DNA from: Tremella fuciformis
Lineage: Eukaryota; Basidiomycota; Tremellomycetes; Tremellales; Tremellaceae
Length of the DNA: 64,000 bases
Assembly (NCBI GenBank): GCA_032768795.1
Contig: CP136490.1
Span: 7,192,001-7,256,000, forward strand
Reading direction: 5' to 3'
Position 1 is the stretch's first letter; each line of letters opens with the position of its first letter. Below are positions 53,735 to 64,000 of this stretch, piece after piece. The notes under the pieces were generated by a model. That model ran no database searches. It was not told where the DNA came from and saw nothing but the letters and a program-made list of their open reading frames with translations. The translations under genes and the position numbers were made by a program.

Positions 53735-54434
53735 ATGCCCGTTAATCTCCCTCCTCCGGCATCGGCGCTTCAAGACCCGAGAACCAGTCACTACGAACGA
53801 GTAGAAATGTCCAAATTACAGGACGAACTGCGTCTCCGAGCCCTCGATTATCAAGGTCTGACGCGTGACTGCCTTCTGGGGATTACCATTCGGGCGGTCT
53901 ATGATCCTGTTCAGGACGTGACGAGTCGGTGCCCTCATTATTTCTCAAAACCAAGCTCACTCCCAAGTCATGCCTTACAAGTCGATACCGGGTCACCGGT
54001 ATCCAGCAGAGGCTATGGACCATATCGTCCCGTCTTCACAGATCCCTGATCTCCCTTTCGATCACTACTCTAGCGCTGTGAATCAGGCTTCCCGACACCC
54101 GTATTGCTCGCAAGTCCGCCCCGACCACAGTTTGGACATACGCCAGATCTTGTCGACCCAATCATTCACACTGCGCGATCTTGTCAGGCACCACTCGCGT
54201 CAGTCGCCACCTGTTCCGCCAAAAGAGCCGCTCTCGCAAAGACATCAACGAGGGTTCATAACCAATCATCGATGGCCTGAGGGAGTATCGTCTGCGCAGA
54301 TCTTCAAGCGCAACACGAGCATCTCCTCCCACGGGTCGCGAAGCCGCAATGCGGTGGGATCCCTTCGTGCAGCATTGCGCGTCGTCTTACACCGGAGAGC
54401 CTCCGACAGCCGCTTACGTGACTCCGATCTTTAG
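53735..54434 (+). CDS. Hypothetical protein
   Basis: The start MPVNLPPPASALQDPRTSHY lies 270 bp from the divergent phosphoesterase gene. The first exon runs to about LRLRALDYQ, followed by a probable intron (GTCTGA to an AG near 53,960). A second frame (QVMPYKSIPGHRYPAEAM, LDIRQILSTQSFTLRDLV, RNTSISSHGSRSRNAVG) ends at 54434. Length is about 190 residues. Rich in Ser, Arg, His and Pro, no recognised domain; likely a lineage-specific protein. Confidence 0.5.
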
Positions 54435-54674
54435 TGAAGACGAGGTTTTCTGTTCATTATCGAGCCGTCGCCGCGCTTGCGCGTAATGCATTGCACAGAA
54501 AGCATTGCACAAGCACCAGAGGAACAGCGGAGAACCGATATTAGCCCTTAGTTTCATGTTCGAATCTGTTCTGTACGCCTAGAAATTCAGTATCGTCTGA
54601 TGTATTGCAGTATCCTGCTAGGTAGAGGTCGGGCGACAGCACGCTCAGATGGCAACATAGTCCGAATGACATGC

Positions 54675-56178
54675 TCATCGCTTTCTTCTAGCTTGATTGG
54701 GATTTTTCCGCCCGTGACCAATGGATGGCATGCCTCCCGGTCCTGTTCGTCCCTTACCGGACGTTCCCACAGTCAGAAGCTCTGGCATCCACTGCAACGT
54801 CAGCCAGGACGCACATGTAAACAGGCATTTTTCAGACTCACATCGGGATCGTTCCAGCCCTCCAGAGTGCCCTTGGCTAGTCGCTTCTCCTCTTTAGCCT
54901 TTTCTCTCGCCTGCACTTTCAGAGCATCCTGCCATTCCGCTTGATCCTCGCGCAATATTAAACCCGTGCCGCCTTTTTGCTGTCCCTTTGCACGGCCAGC
55001 CTTCGCATCCGGGATCGAGAATTTAGTCCCTCGCAAGTTGTACTGGAAGTTTTTCTTGAGGTGGATTTGCTGTTTGCCAGTCTTGGCGGAAGTTGTGACG
55101 GTCGTCCGCATGAGGGTCGGGTTGCCACAAGAGGGGCAGAACTTCTTCGAAGGGTCCCAGCAGAGTCTAGGTGTCAGCGGCAGACAGTACACAAGTAAAA
55201 ATCTTCTCACTTGAAGCATGCGTGGCACCGGAGAACCCAGCTCTTGACTTTGGTAATCTTCTTGCCTGCTTCACCAACCAATCCGAGTCCTAGACCTAAC
55301 AGGACGTTCTGGACCGCGTAGTCGCCTGTCATGCATGCCACTGCGAGTGTCTGGCTAGAGCCGCCGGCGTCAGGCATCAAGCCGAGATCGTGAGAGCGAT
55401 GCTTGTTGACGTTCGACGGGGTGATCCACTCGCCCTCAGAATCGTCATCGTCCTGAGGTGGTACTTGTGATGAGGGATTGACCTCGTTTTCTAGCCCGTC
55501 TTGACCCTCATCCGTCGACTCGGCAAGATCACCTTCGTCCGCCTCTTCCGCGGGTGCCGATGGTTCAGCTGTCGTAGAGCCTTGCCCACCATTGACATCG
55601 CTGAGCGCATCCGGTGTAGTAGTCTTAGTCGATACTGTCGGGGCTTTCTGGATCGACTTGCGCTCGCCAGGTTGGTTTCTGACGTTCGTTTCGCCGTTCT
55701 CTGCCAGCTCGTACTGAAGCGTCAATGCGACGACGCCCAGATCAGTTTGCGACAAGACAGCATAGTCTCCCGTCTTCTTTGCGAATTCAATTACTTCCCG
55801 TCAGCTTGGGCGAGACTGACAGCTGGGCTTAAGCTGACCTCGTGCGAATGCTTCCTGACTCGGGGCCTCGACTTTCACATCCACCCCCTGCAAGCTCAGA
55901 TTCTGGAAATGTTCTCTTGCTCTGGGATCTCGGATCTCGGCCACAACCTGACGAGTGGTGTGCAAGTGTTGCGCGAGATGTCGGAGAGGTGTGAGGGACA
56001 GCAGCGGTCCGGCATCGAGAATGAGGTGTCGCGTGCGCGGACCACCGGTCGCATCGAGGTTGTTGGGAGCGGGGCTGCCGGGTCGACTTGACGGTCCTGC
56101 TTCGGGCTGCGATTCTTTTGTAGCGTCTATTTGATTCTGAGATGCAGGCCTTGCCGCCGCGCTGTAGGAGAGAACCAT
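54675..56178 (-). CDS. NOB1: Pre-rRNA endonuclease NOB1
   Basis: PIN-domain nuclease that cuts 20S pre-rRNA at site D to form mature 18S rRNA in late 40S particles. The start at 56178 reads MVLSYSAAARPASQNQ. HLILDAGPLLSLTPLRH has the first catalytic Asp; VVAEIRDPRAREHF has a conserved acidic residue. After an intron come SQTDLGVVALTLQYEL (further acidic residues), a long acidic linker, CMTGDYAVQNVLLGLGL and the zinc ribbon VLRCHACFK...KFCPSCGNPTL. LKKNFQYNLRGTKFSIPD is the NOB1 signature. The last exon ends NPNQARRKR at 54675. It is divergent from PUS7 with 163 bp between the start codons. Confidence 0.92.
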
Positions 56179-56341
56179 CTTGCTGCTTTGGCAGATGCTG
56201 CTGAAGACGAGGTGTACGCACACCAGGTAATCGGGCGGAATTTTGCTTTCCCACGGTAGCTGCAGGGCGTCTTGGCACGTGATCTTGATTTCCTACGATC
56301 TCAAAAGTCAGTCTTGTTGCAGCGAATGTGCACATAACGGT
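56179..56341. promoter_or_regulatory. Compact bidirectional promoter of NOB1 and PUS7
   Basis: Only 163 bp separate the two divergent ATGs, so the two RNA-maturation genes must share promoter DNA. I see no clear TATA box. Confidence 0.55.
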
Positions 56342-59300
56342 ATGAGCGAGCTCGAGAGCGGGGCAAAGCGGCCCCTGGAGGAGGCGATTGAGCTCGTGAA
56401 CGGCTTGGAAGGTTCTCAGAAGAAGATCAGACTCGACGACGATGTCAACAACCTTGAAGACCTCCCACCAACCTCCGGCCCCGCTCAAACTGTACCAGTG
56501 GCCGAGCAGAATGCTGGGAGCTTGAACGGTCAAGGGCCTGAGAGGATACGACCGCCGAATGAGACCTTACCAATGCCTGTGTCTCGGCTGGGACTCAAGC
56601 CGAAACTGCCCGATCTTCCGCCCTCATTGCAGCTCGTCACCGGCATACTCGCCGACGGGACGCTGCGGAACAGCTTTGTGGGAGAGAAGGATGTTGGCAT
56701 TATCGGTTTTGCAGGGCCGAAGCACAACCGAGGTGTGAAAGGTATCATCAAGCAGCGGTGAGCTCAGTAGTAGCCAGGTCTGCGCGTAGCGCTCATGAGA
56801 CAGCTTTACAGACTTCTTGGTGAATGAGGTTGGCCTTGATGGTCAAGTAATGCATCTCAAGGACATCAGCAAGCCGAAAGAGCCTTGGCATGATGGCGAA
56901 GCCGACAACTCTGAAACTCTTGTGAAGAAAGAAGATGCCGCGACCGTCACCGTCGATAACCCGATTCCGGTCCCCAAGGTCGATAAGCAGGAAATGCGCA
57001 CGACCGACAAGTTGGAGCCCGCTGCACCTTTCAACGAGGCAGTCGCACAGCAGGACCCCGACGAATCCCTTCCAGAGGATCTACGTTTCCCCCAGAGTCC
57101 GCTCTGGCCCGGCACAATGACCCACGCTCTACGAGAGGTATTTTCAGACGACTGCATCAAATCCCTTAATGCGCTGTTCAATGAGGGCAAAGAGCCGCCA
57201 AGGAGGTCAGACAGCGGATGGGGCTCGAGAGTCGCCAACGTAGAGAATGCAGAGGAGGCGGCGTCCAATGGCGAGCCAGGTCCCAGCACTGGTAACTTCC
57301 GTGGGCGTGGCGGTCTTCAGGGAGGTCGTGGCAATCGAGGCGGGCGTGGCGGTTTAGGCCGCAACGACGGACGTGGTCAAGGACGCAAAGACGATCGTGA
57401 GGTCATATCTCAGGTATGTTGTGATTTTCGTCGCTATTGTTGTAAGCTCATTGTCAGCCCTTGAAGAGCAAGGAAAGCAGGACAAGTGCTCACCGGATCA
57501 TCCGCGAGAGGTTCAAGGGCCTATTTGAGACGTCCACGCGACAGTCGGCCGGAGAGGAAGGTTCGCGTATTGTCATTCAGTACGCGAGAGGCGGTGCTGG
57601 CCGTCAACAGAGGAACCAGAAGCCTCAGAATGAGAAAGTCAAGAAAACACGTGCGACACACTCATGCGGTTGGTTGCCTGGCTTACTGACGGGCAGCCGT
57701 GCAGCACAAGGAGCTAGGACAGTACATCCATTTCACGTTGCACAAGACCAATCGCGACACTCAGGACTGCCTGTCTCACCTTAGCCGGCTCTTGAACTGC
57801 CACCCGAAAGAGCTTACAGTCTGCGGGACCAAAGACAAGCGCGCCGTCACTGTGCAGCGTGTCTGCTTGAAGCGAAGCAGTAATCCGCGAGCGTCGGGAA
57901 GAACCCTCACGTCGGTCTGGCTGCAAGCCAATGGAATCAAGATCCGGCGCAACACTGAGGAGTCTGCCGTGACGAGTCGTGCGGAACGAGGGTGCAGGAT
58001 CGGCGACTTGGAGTATTCTAACCAATACCTGGAGCTGGGCATGTTGAAAGGGAACAACTTTGCCATCACACTAAGGTACGCATGTCGCGGGCTCACCTCT
58101 CTCGCTGATAGCCAGGAGCGTCGAGGCAGAAAGCAGGGAGGCAATTGACGAAGTCATGAGCTCGCTCCGAGATCGTGGCTTCATCAACTTTTACGGTTAG
58201 CCGGTAAGACATGTTGGCGCAACGCTGACATTCTAGGCATGCAGCGCTTCGGTACATCATCGGTCCCCACGCACGTTACTGGACTGCATATCCTTCGAGG
58301 CAAATGGACAGAAGCGGTAGACTCGATCCTTGGTCTACGAGAGGGCGAGCATCCCGACTGCGTGGCCGCTCGTCTCGCTTGGCTCGAAGATAAAGACGTA
58401 CACAAGGCTCTGCAACTCATGCCTCGTCGCAGCATCGCCGAGCGCTCGATCTGGGAGCATTGGGCAAATGGGTCGCAAGTCGAGGACAAGCTGGGTGCTC
58501 TAGGCAAAGTGAGCGACAGCGTGACCGCACAGCCGGGGTGTTTGCTGACCCGTCAGATCCCCCGAAATCTTCGTACAATGTACGTTCACGCCTATCAAAG
58601 CTTTATCTGGAACCTCGTGGTCTCTGAGAGGATCAAGTTGTCACTCGAGCCAATGGTCGGGGATCTGGTATTTGTTTCTCCAGCTACGGACGACGCTACA
58701 CCGGGTGAGCTGCTTTCGCCGAGTCACCGGTCGTAGCTGACCTCTAGCGGACGAGGAGGAGCAGATCGCGAGCAACAAGAACGGTCGCGCATGGGAGACG
58801 TCCTCGGATGCCGAGGTCAAGCTTCTCACTGAGCAAGATCTTCCCAGCTACACTATCAGGGACGTCGTCATGCCCCTGCCTGGATGGAACATTGAGTATC
58901 CCTCAGGCGAGATCGGCGAGCTGTATCGCAAAATCCTGAAGGCGGACGGGCTAGACCCCGACCGTATGAGGAGGGAACAGCGGTGAGCCCTTTCCCATTT
59001 GGGAAGCTGGCGAACGGAATCACTGATGGTTCTAGCGAGTACTCCTTGCCCGGCTCGTATCGCAAGATCATCGCACGCCCATCAACGTGCACCTGGTCCC
59101 ACATATCATACACCGATCCGGACCTCGCATTGGTGCAGTCGGACGAGGACGCCATTCTGGGTTTGAACCCTCCTGCGGAGGACGACCCCGAGGGCAGGTT
59201 CCAAGCGCTGAAGATTGAATTTACCCTGCCCGCCAGCACGTATGCGACCATGGCCCTCCGCGAGATCACGCGGGAAGAGACGAGTGTGTGGCACCAGATG

Positions 59301-59420
59301 GGCTTGACGGTCAAGGGAGAGGATCAGGCTTACAAAGGCGGTGGTGCTCGGGCGGCAGATGCGGATGATGCTGGAGATGGGCAGAACGATGTTGAGAGTG
59401 GAGCGGTGACAGCCGAGTGA
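56342..59420 (+). CDS. PUS7: TruD-family tRNA/RNA pseudouridine synthase PUS7
   Basis: Makes pseudouridine in tRNA (position 13), U2 snRNA and mRNA in relatives. The start at 56342 gives MSELESGAKRPLEEAIELV. DVGIIGFAGPKHNRGVKG and RFTDFLVNEVG form the N-terminal signature. A disordered Arg/Gly-rich insert (near 57,300) precedes IHFTLHKTNRDTQDCLSHL. VCGTKDKRAVTVQRV carries the catalytic Asp. FINFYGMQRFGTSSVPTH is motif II. MYVHAYQSFIWNLVVSERI, YTIRDVVMPLPGWNIEYP and a C-terminal FTLPASTYATMALREIT follow. About ten small introns. The length, roughly 850 residues, is that of Pus7 with inserts. Confidence 0.93.
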
Positions 59421-59611
59421 TCGCACATGATACTGTGCAACATGGGATGTAGAATGCATGGTGATCCCCGCTAGGCCATTTCTTGACCAGGTTTGAGTAC
59501 ATAGAATGGAAGAGGTAGACTCGTGCTTGAAATGGAGGAGCGCGACGTGGCGCCCTATCAGAGAAGGAATGAGAAGCAAGAATGCTGAGACGCGGATTTG
59601 GTCGGGATCAG

Positions 59612-60469
59612 CTAGTCCACGCCGAGCCAGTCGCCGTCGCTTTCCTCTTCGGGGCCATACGACAGCTTCTCGAGCTCCGCCTCTTCCGCACTATTCCTTT
59701 TCATGAAGGCTCGAGGAACGATACGCTTCAGGGACGGTCGGTTGTCCTCCGTGCGCAAGCCCCAGAAGGTCTTGCCATTAATGGCGTCTTGATCTACGGA
59801 CGACCACTTGTCGAAGCCGAACCGGTAAAAGTACTTTTCGAGAGACTTGCACCCTGGTCGTCAACCAGAGGGTCACCGCAAGGGGTACGACGAACCTTGC
59901 GGGATGGCAAGGACCACAGTATCTTCCCGGAAACCAGGAAGTGATTTGAGCAGACCGTCCAGCGCGAGTAGGCCGATCCCGTATCCTGCGACATCAGTAG
60001 AATAGACAGCTGCGGGATCGAGTATGCACCTCGGTATTCTTGTGTGATCTGGATGTCCTGTATGAACAGCAGGTCGCCTGTCACATCAGCTCACCATGTT
60101 GGTGATCACAGCCGCTTACCCTGCCCTTGATGACCGAATTCTATATCGTGCGGTGAAACTTGGAATTCACCCGCATCATTATAGAATGCACGCGCCACTT
60201 GACCCATCTCATCGCAAGCTGCTTTGCAAGTCTCGCTAGGATGTCAGGCTTCTCACTCACGTCAACACTAATCACTCACTAGAAGCTGATACCTCCTTGG
60301 CGCGCGACACCGGTTTGAGCGATGAAGGCTTTTATGGAGCCGACCGGGCGGCCATCGTGATCCTCATAACCTGTCAGACAAATGTCTGCCAGCAGTCGCA
60401 AAACTGGATATCCTTTATTGAACTTTCATCAGCGGCAGGCGTATACTCTACCGAAACGCTGACTGACAT
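59612..60469 (-). CDS. GNAT-like acetyltransferase, paralog B
   Basis: Predicted GNAT-fold protein closely related to its upstream neighbour. The start MSVSVSVEYTPAADE (60469) is spliced to NICLTGYEDHDGRPVGSIKA. Later exons give CDEMGQVARAFYNDAGEF, LLFIQDIQITQEYRG, YGIGLLALDGLLKSLPGF (the acetyl-CoA loop R-G-Y-G-x-G) and LEKYFYRFGFDKW. The tail KRIVPRAFMKRNSAEEAEL ends at 59612. An intron interrupts the R-G|Y-G site exactly as in paralog A. Its start overlaps the end of A by about 41 nt in another frame. Substrate is unknown. Confidence 0.6.
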
Positions 60470-61771
60470 TGCCTCGCGCATGCGCGCCGATATACACATT
60501 CTGCGCTTTATAGCAGAGACGGACGATGGGCGCAGGCATGCGTTTGCCTTGTCGGAACCGATAGCCCTTTGCACGCTTGACCAACTCGGCATACTCCTCG
60601 GTGCCCTGAATCCCAGCCAACTCGTTTTTGTCGTAGTGATTGAGGAAGCCGTCGCCAAGCGGGTCTGTCAGTGCCTCACGCGAGGGATCGCTTGGTACCA
60701 GCATCAGATCTATTTTCCCCAGAATCGGGAGGGGACCGTCGAAAAAGTGGGGGAGCATGGTCGCAATGTTGACTCTCGCCTCGCCGGGAAAGAACAAGAG
60801 AAATTGGTCCGAATCTTTGGTGGCCAACTCGGGCGCGAACCACTTTTGAAAGCCAAGGGCTTGGTAATATGCAGAAAGCCGCATCGCACTGGCTTTGCGA
60901 GCAGCGTTCTCTTCTCGGTCTTTCTGAGACTCGGGCCGGACCTCCTTCAATTCCCGCACGGGCGTCATAGAAATCGGATCGAAAGAGCATTCCATGAGGA
61001 AACGCGGTTCTCCCCGATCTGGGTTGTACTTCGTGTCGTACGTGGGCAAGTTTGATGCGGGCGTGGCTTCGATGCATATAGCCACGATGCCGTCTGCATA
61101 GGAAGGGAGCGAGTCGATGAATCGATCAATCACGAGGAGGCCCAATCCATAGCCTGTTGTTCTATCAGCGTCGCATTGACCGGTGAGAGGTAGCCTGAAC
61201 CTCGGTAGCGCTCCTTGATGTAGAGGTCGTCAATGTACAAAACATGGGCTCCTGAAATGAGCAATTTCCAAACCAGTACAGGGTCGGGAGTTGCCTTCGT
61301 GATCCAAAAACGACATGTCTCCTTCGGCGCAGGATTCCAGAGTACCGAATTCATCGAAGAAAGCTTTCGCCATTTGGTGCAGGTCCTCCTCGTGTACTTT
61401 GCAAGTGACTCTGAATTTTCAGCATCAGACGATCTCAGACAAAGGGTATCATACTGAAACTCCATGTGATTCAGTACGGCTACCGCCTTGATCCACCCGA
61501 TCTTCTCCTCTTTTCCAGCATCCTCGAGAACGATGTGGGCGTAAATAGTCTGGAGGCACTTCTCCTCCGCGAGCTCGCGCTCATCAGAGTTGGAGAACAT
61601 GTAAATGGCATCCAACATGCCAGGCTCCTCGACATCACGTCCGAGGGCTGGGTCCTCGTATATAATGCTGAGGGACAGGCGTCCGGCGGGAAAGGGGAGG
61701 GGGTTGGAGACCTTGAGAGGCGAGACGGAGCGGGTGGGAGCTGGGCTCATATCCTGCGTAGTGAGGGTCAT
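60429..61771 (-). CDS. GNAT-like acetyltransferase, paralog A
   Basis: Starts MTLTTQDMSPAPTRSVS at 61771. YAHIVLEDAGKEEKIGWIKA corresponds to the strand before the core. HVLYIDDLYIKERYRG, then (after an intron GTTCAG...ACAG) YGLGLLVIDRFIDSL is the GNAT motif A, and YYQALGFQKW the motif B region. A C-terminal extension with FLLFFPGEARVNIATMLPHF ends at 60429. No stop or frameshift. The first intron could be read with a GC donor, but the GT donor gives the R-G-Y-G-x-G motif matching paralog B. Role is unknown. Confidence 0.65.
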
Positions 61772-62309
61772 GTTGCTATGTGCCGACTGCAACGATAGTC
61801 AGAAAGTGTCAGAAAAGAGATGAGAGCTGGGCCCGAGCGCATGGAGGGGGGTGACGCGACTTTTGCCACTGCACACACGACAGCTCTGGGATGAGAAAGA
61901 TCGGCGGCAAGATCTCGCGCCTGCTTCTTCGTCACACATGCCACTGTCGGGCGGGTTGCTGGATTCCTCCCAAGTGCCGAGCGCTTCGGGCTTGCGAGTC
62001 GCGTCTGACACTGAGACTGGCCTCATAAATGTGTTCAAAGACCGCGGTGGTAGACTAGTCGACGATCTGCTGGATGCACGTGATTTGGCCCCCCCTGTTG
62101 CATGGATCCCCGCGAGGTGGAGGCAGGGTTCAAAATCATTCGCGTCGGCGAGGTCGTCACACCAAAAGTCACAGTCACATTGCAATGTCGCGCTCATCCA
62201 TCCACACGATCCCTTCTCACTCTGGCATGTTGAGCATATAAGTCTCTCTCTTCCGCTTCTCTTGTTCCCTCCCATCCCCTTCTTGCTCCCTGCCTACCAT
62301 TTCCCCGCA
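61772..62309. promoter_or_regulatory. Divergent promoter of GNAT-like A and Cdt2-like gene
   Basis: An open frame runs through it on the plus strand, but without protein-like composition. A TATA-like CATATAAG at about 62,235 lies 75 nt upstream of the Cdt2-like ATG and is followed by a C/T-rich leader. Confidence 0.5.
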
Positions 62310-64000
62310 ATGTCCAACTCGCAACACACCGCCATCCACCGAGAACCCCTCGCGCCCCTCACGCCCAACGCCTTTCCCCTTTCGCCAACACGCTCCAAAC
62401 ACGCCAACTTCAAGGTCCCCACCACTCCGACACGATCTTCGCGGTATGACAATCACGAAAATGATGTGTTTGGCAACGCGTCTTGCTCGAGGAGGCGCGT
62501 CAGCTCGCCTACGCCCTCGCCGTTGCAGCCGCTCTCGAGCGCGCGACCTTGGAAGCGTGTGCGAGAGGACGGCGGCGAAGCCAGCCTTGGTAGGGCCGTC
62601 TCCGACGCTGGGGTGCAGGACTGGTTTCCGTCTGCGAGGCGAGTCACAGACACGCTCAAAGTATGGAGACAGGCGGAACCTCAACCTATGGAGATCGAGG
62701 AGGTCCAGCCTCCAGCAGAGTGCTCGACGTGGGTCAGGCGACGCGGTCGGTTGGGCATACGCGGAATGAGGACGATGCCCAATCTCGTTGAGCTGTCTCT
62801 GGAGCAGCGTGGGTCGTACTGCGCTTAACAGGTGATCTTACTGATCGCTTCTAGCTGGTGCATCCCGCCCTTCTTACCTCTCCTCGCTTGCAACTTCGGT
62901 TGGCGGCTACGATCCCGATGCGCCGCCATCGGCAATCCACCTTTTGTCTCATCACTCCCCCACTGGACGTCTACGTGACTATTCCCCTGCTCTCAGCATA
63001 GCCTTCAACTCTACTGCCAAGCATTATGACGCGTCATCCGCAACCGCAATTAGTCGTCGACGATTGCTGGCCATAGCCGGGGAGGAAGGTGGTGTGCGGA
63101 TTGTCGATGTTGATGAAGGCCTCGGCATGAACTGCGAAGCAAAGGGGTGGTGGTGGCGCGCACACACCAACGCGATCTTCGACATCAAATGGTCGGCCGA
63201 CGATAACAATATTGTGAGTCCAGTCGACGTGTTTACACATTGAGCTGACTATCAGCTCACATGTTCGGGCGACCAGACGACGCGTCTCTATTCCCTTGCC
63301 GATTCAGCGCCTAGACTTGTCGCCACACTGCGTGGTCACACATCCTCCATCAAGACTGCGGTATTTCTTGACACGTCTCGAAGTCACGTACGCGACTCGA
63401 ATGTTGTTGCATCGGGCGGGCGTGATGGCAACATCTTGGTTTACGACTTGCGGTGTTCCGGCAAAGCCGGCGGCGAGTCGCGTTCGAGAGGACGAGCGAA
63501 ACCGCGCTACTCGGATGGGATCAACGGCTTCAGCGCTCCTACAGGGTGCAACATCGACCCGGTCATGATCATCAAGCAGGCGCACGGAGAGTCTGGAAAG
63601 AGAAGCACTTCGAGCGTGAGTATCTGAGACATGACTTTCGTCATGAGCTAAACTGACGACCAGAGGACGGCCTTGCGCAGCGTGACGAGCCTGCTTGCCA
63701 TGCAGACAATGCCTGGTGTTTTGGCTTCGGGCGGCTCGTCAGACGGGTGAGCAATATCGAGTATTCAGAGATCCGAAGCTGATCAGTAGCATTGTCAAGC
63801 TTTGGGATGTTCGATTTCCAGGCGAAGACTCGCGCGCAGACGCCAGATCGACATGCACTCCGGTCGGAATGCTGCCGGACCCCACGGTACAGCCTCGCCG
63901 TCGACCTCGGTCCGTCAACTCGTTGGTCGAGTCGCCGATCTCTGGCGACCTCTACGCATTGTGTGGGGACTCGCAGATCCATACCTTGCGACCCTCAGCA
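62310..64000 (+). CDS. Cdt2/DTL-like WD40 protein (3' end outside window)
   Basis: Substrate receptor of the CRL4 ubiquitin ligase type that degrades replication factor Cdt1 and CDK inhibitors. The start at 62310 gives MSNSQHTAIHREPLAPLTPN. The basic disordered N-terminus (LSPTRSKHANFKVPTTPTRS) is spliced to GASRPSYLSSLATSVGGYDP and the WD40 part: LLAIAGEEGGVRIVDVDEG, RAHTNAIFDIKWSADDNNI, LTCSGDQTTRLYSLADSA, LRGHTSSIKTAVFLDTS, VASGGRDGNILVYDLRCSG and IVKLWDVRFPGED. The order, with a GDQTTRLY and a GGRDGNI-D-R repeat, is that of Cdt2/DTL. It is cut by the window edge after about six blades' worth of sequence. Confidence 0.8.

Noticed and set aside
61150..61210. Third GC-AG intron in the GNAT-like gene A
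   Set aside because: A normal GT donor (GTTCAG) a few bases upstream gives the R-G-Y-G-x-G motif that matches paralog B, so no GC donor is needed.
61851..62309. Upstream extension of the Cdt2-like frame
   Set aside because: It passes through a TATA-like box and C/T-rich leader and lacks protein-like composition; the ATG at 62310 is preferred.
1..64000. CRISPR arrays, rRNA or prokaryotic operon structure
   Set aside because: No spaced short repeats or rRNA-like sequence were seen, and gene structure is eukaryotic with many spliceosomal introns.

Overview
The window is nuclear DNA of a basidiomycete fungus, most probably a yeast-like tremellomycete. Genes are densely packed on both strands and almost all are split by many tiny introns (about 38 to 60 nt). 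The lysine alpha-aminoadipate pathway (LYS4), GH18 chitinases, a glyoxal oxidase and a basidiomycete-style Ty3/gypsy chromovirus all fit. A complex I subunit (NDUFS5) shows a respiratory chain with complex I. The lineage assignment is inference from gene content and intron style. No CRISPR array, rRNA or convincing tRNA gene was seen.

Layout. 0.3-12 kb: DJ-1/Hsp31-like protein (+), metaxin/Sam37-like import subunit (-), cofactor-independent phosphoglycerate mutase (+), TTC1-like TPR co-chaperone (+), ALG7 GlcNAc-1-P transferase (-), a hypothetical protein (+) and mitochondrial homoaconitase LYS4 (-). 12-23.2 kb: two paralogous GH18 chitinases (+), separated by a complete 7,419-bp LTR retrotransposon (13,596-21,014) lying on the minus strand. 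23.6-37 kb: bHLH transcription factor (-), a low-confidence hypothetical, RCF2-like HIG1 protein (+), a small P-loop protein (+), a ubiquitin hydrolase (-), kinetochore Spc24 (-), and a poorly resolved orphan stretch. 37-50 kb: small secreted protein (+), MFS transporter (-), isovaleryl-CoA dehydrogenase (-), AlaX-type tRNA editing protein (-), NDUFS5 (+), NAT9-like acetyltransferase (-), GPI-anchored glyoxal oxidase (+) and an SAM methyltransferase (+). 50-64 kb: a phosphoesterase-RRM-RGG fusion (-), a hypothetical (+), NOB1 (-) and PUS7 (+) sharing a 163-bp promoter, two paralogous GNAT-like genes (-), and the 5' part of a Cdt2/DTL-like WD40 protein (+) running off the edge.

The most unusual object is the retrotransposon. 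Besides gag and pol (protease, RT, RNase H, integrase, chromodomain) it carries, between the end of pol and the 3' LTR, a gene on the opposite strand that has three spliceosomal introns and encodes about 508 residues with a cysteine cluster and a basic tail. Being antisense, its introns are invisible to splicing of the genomic RNA and so survive retrotransposition. The element also shows signs of Tf1-like self-priming: 14-15 nt next to the 5' LTR are complementary to the inferred start of its own transcript, which lies 31 nt downstream of a TATA-like box. Near-identical LTRs and a perfect 5-bp target duplication mark a recent insertion.

The rest is mostly conserved housekeeping: mitochondrial function (Sam37, LYS4, RCF2, IVD, NDUFS5), ribosome and tRNA quality (NOB1, PUS7, AlaX), cell-cycle control (Spc24, Cdt2) and cell wall or secreted enzymes (chitinases, glyoxal oxidase).
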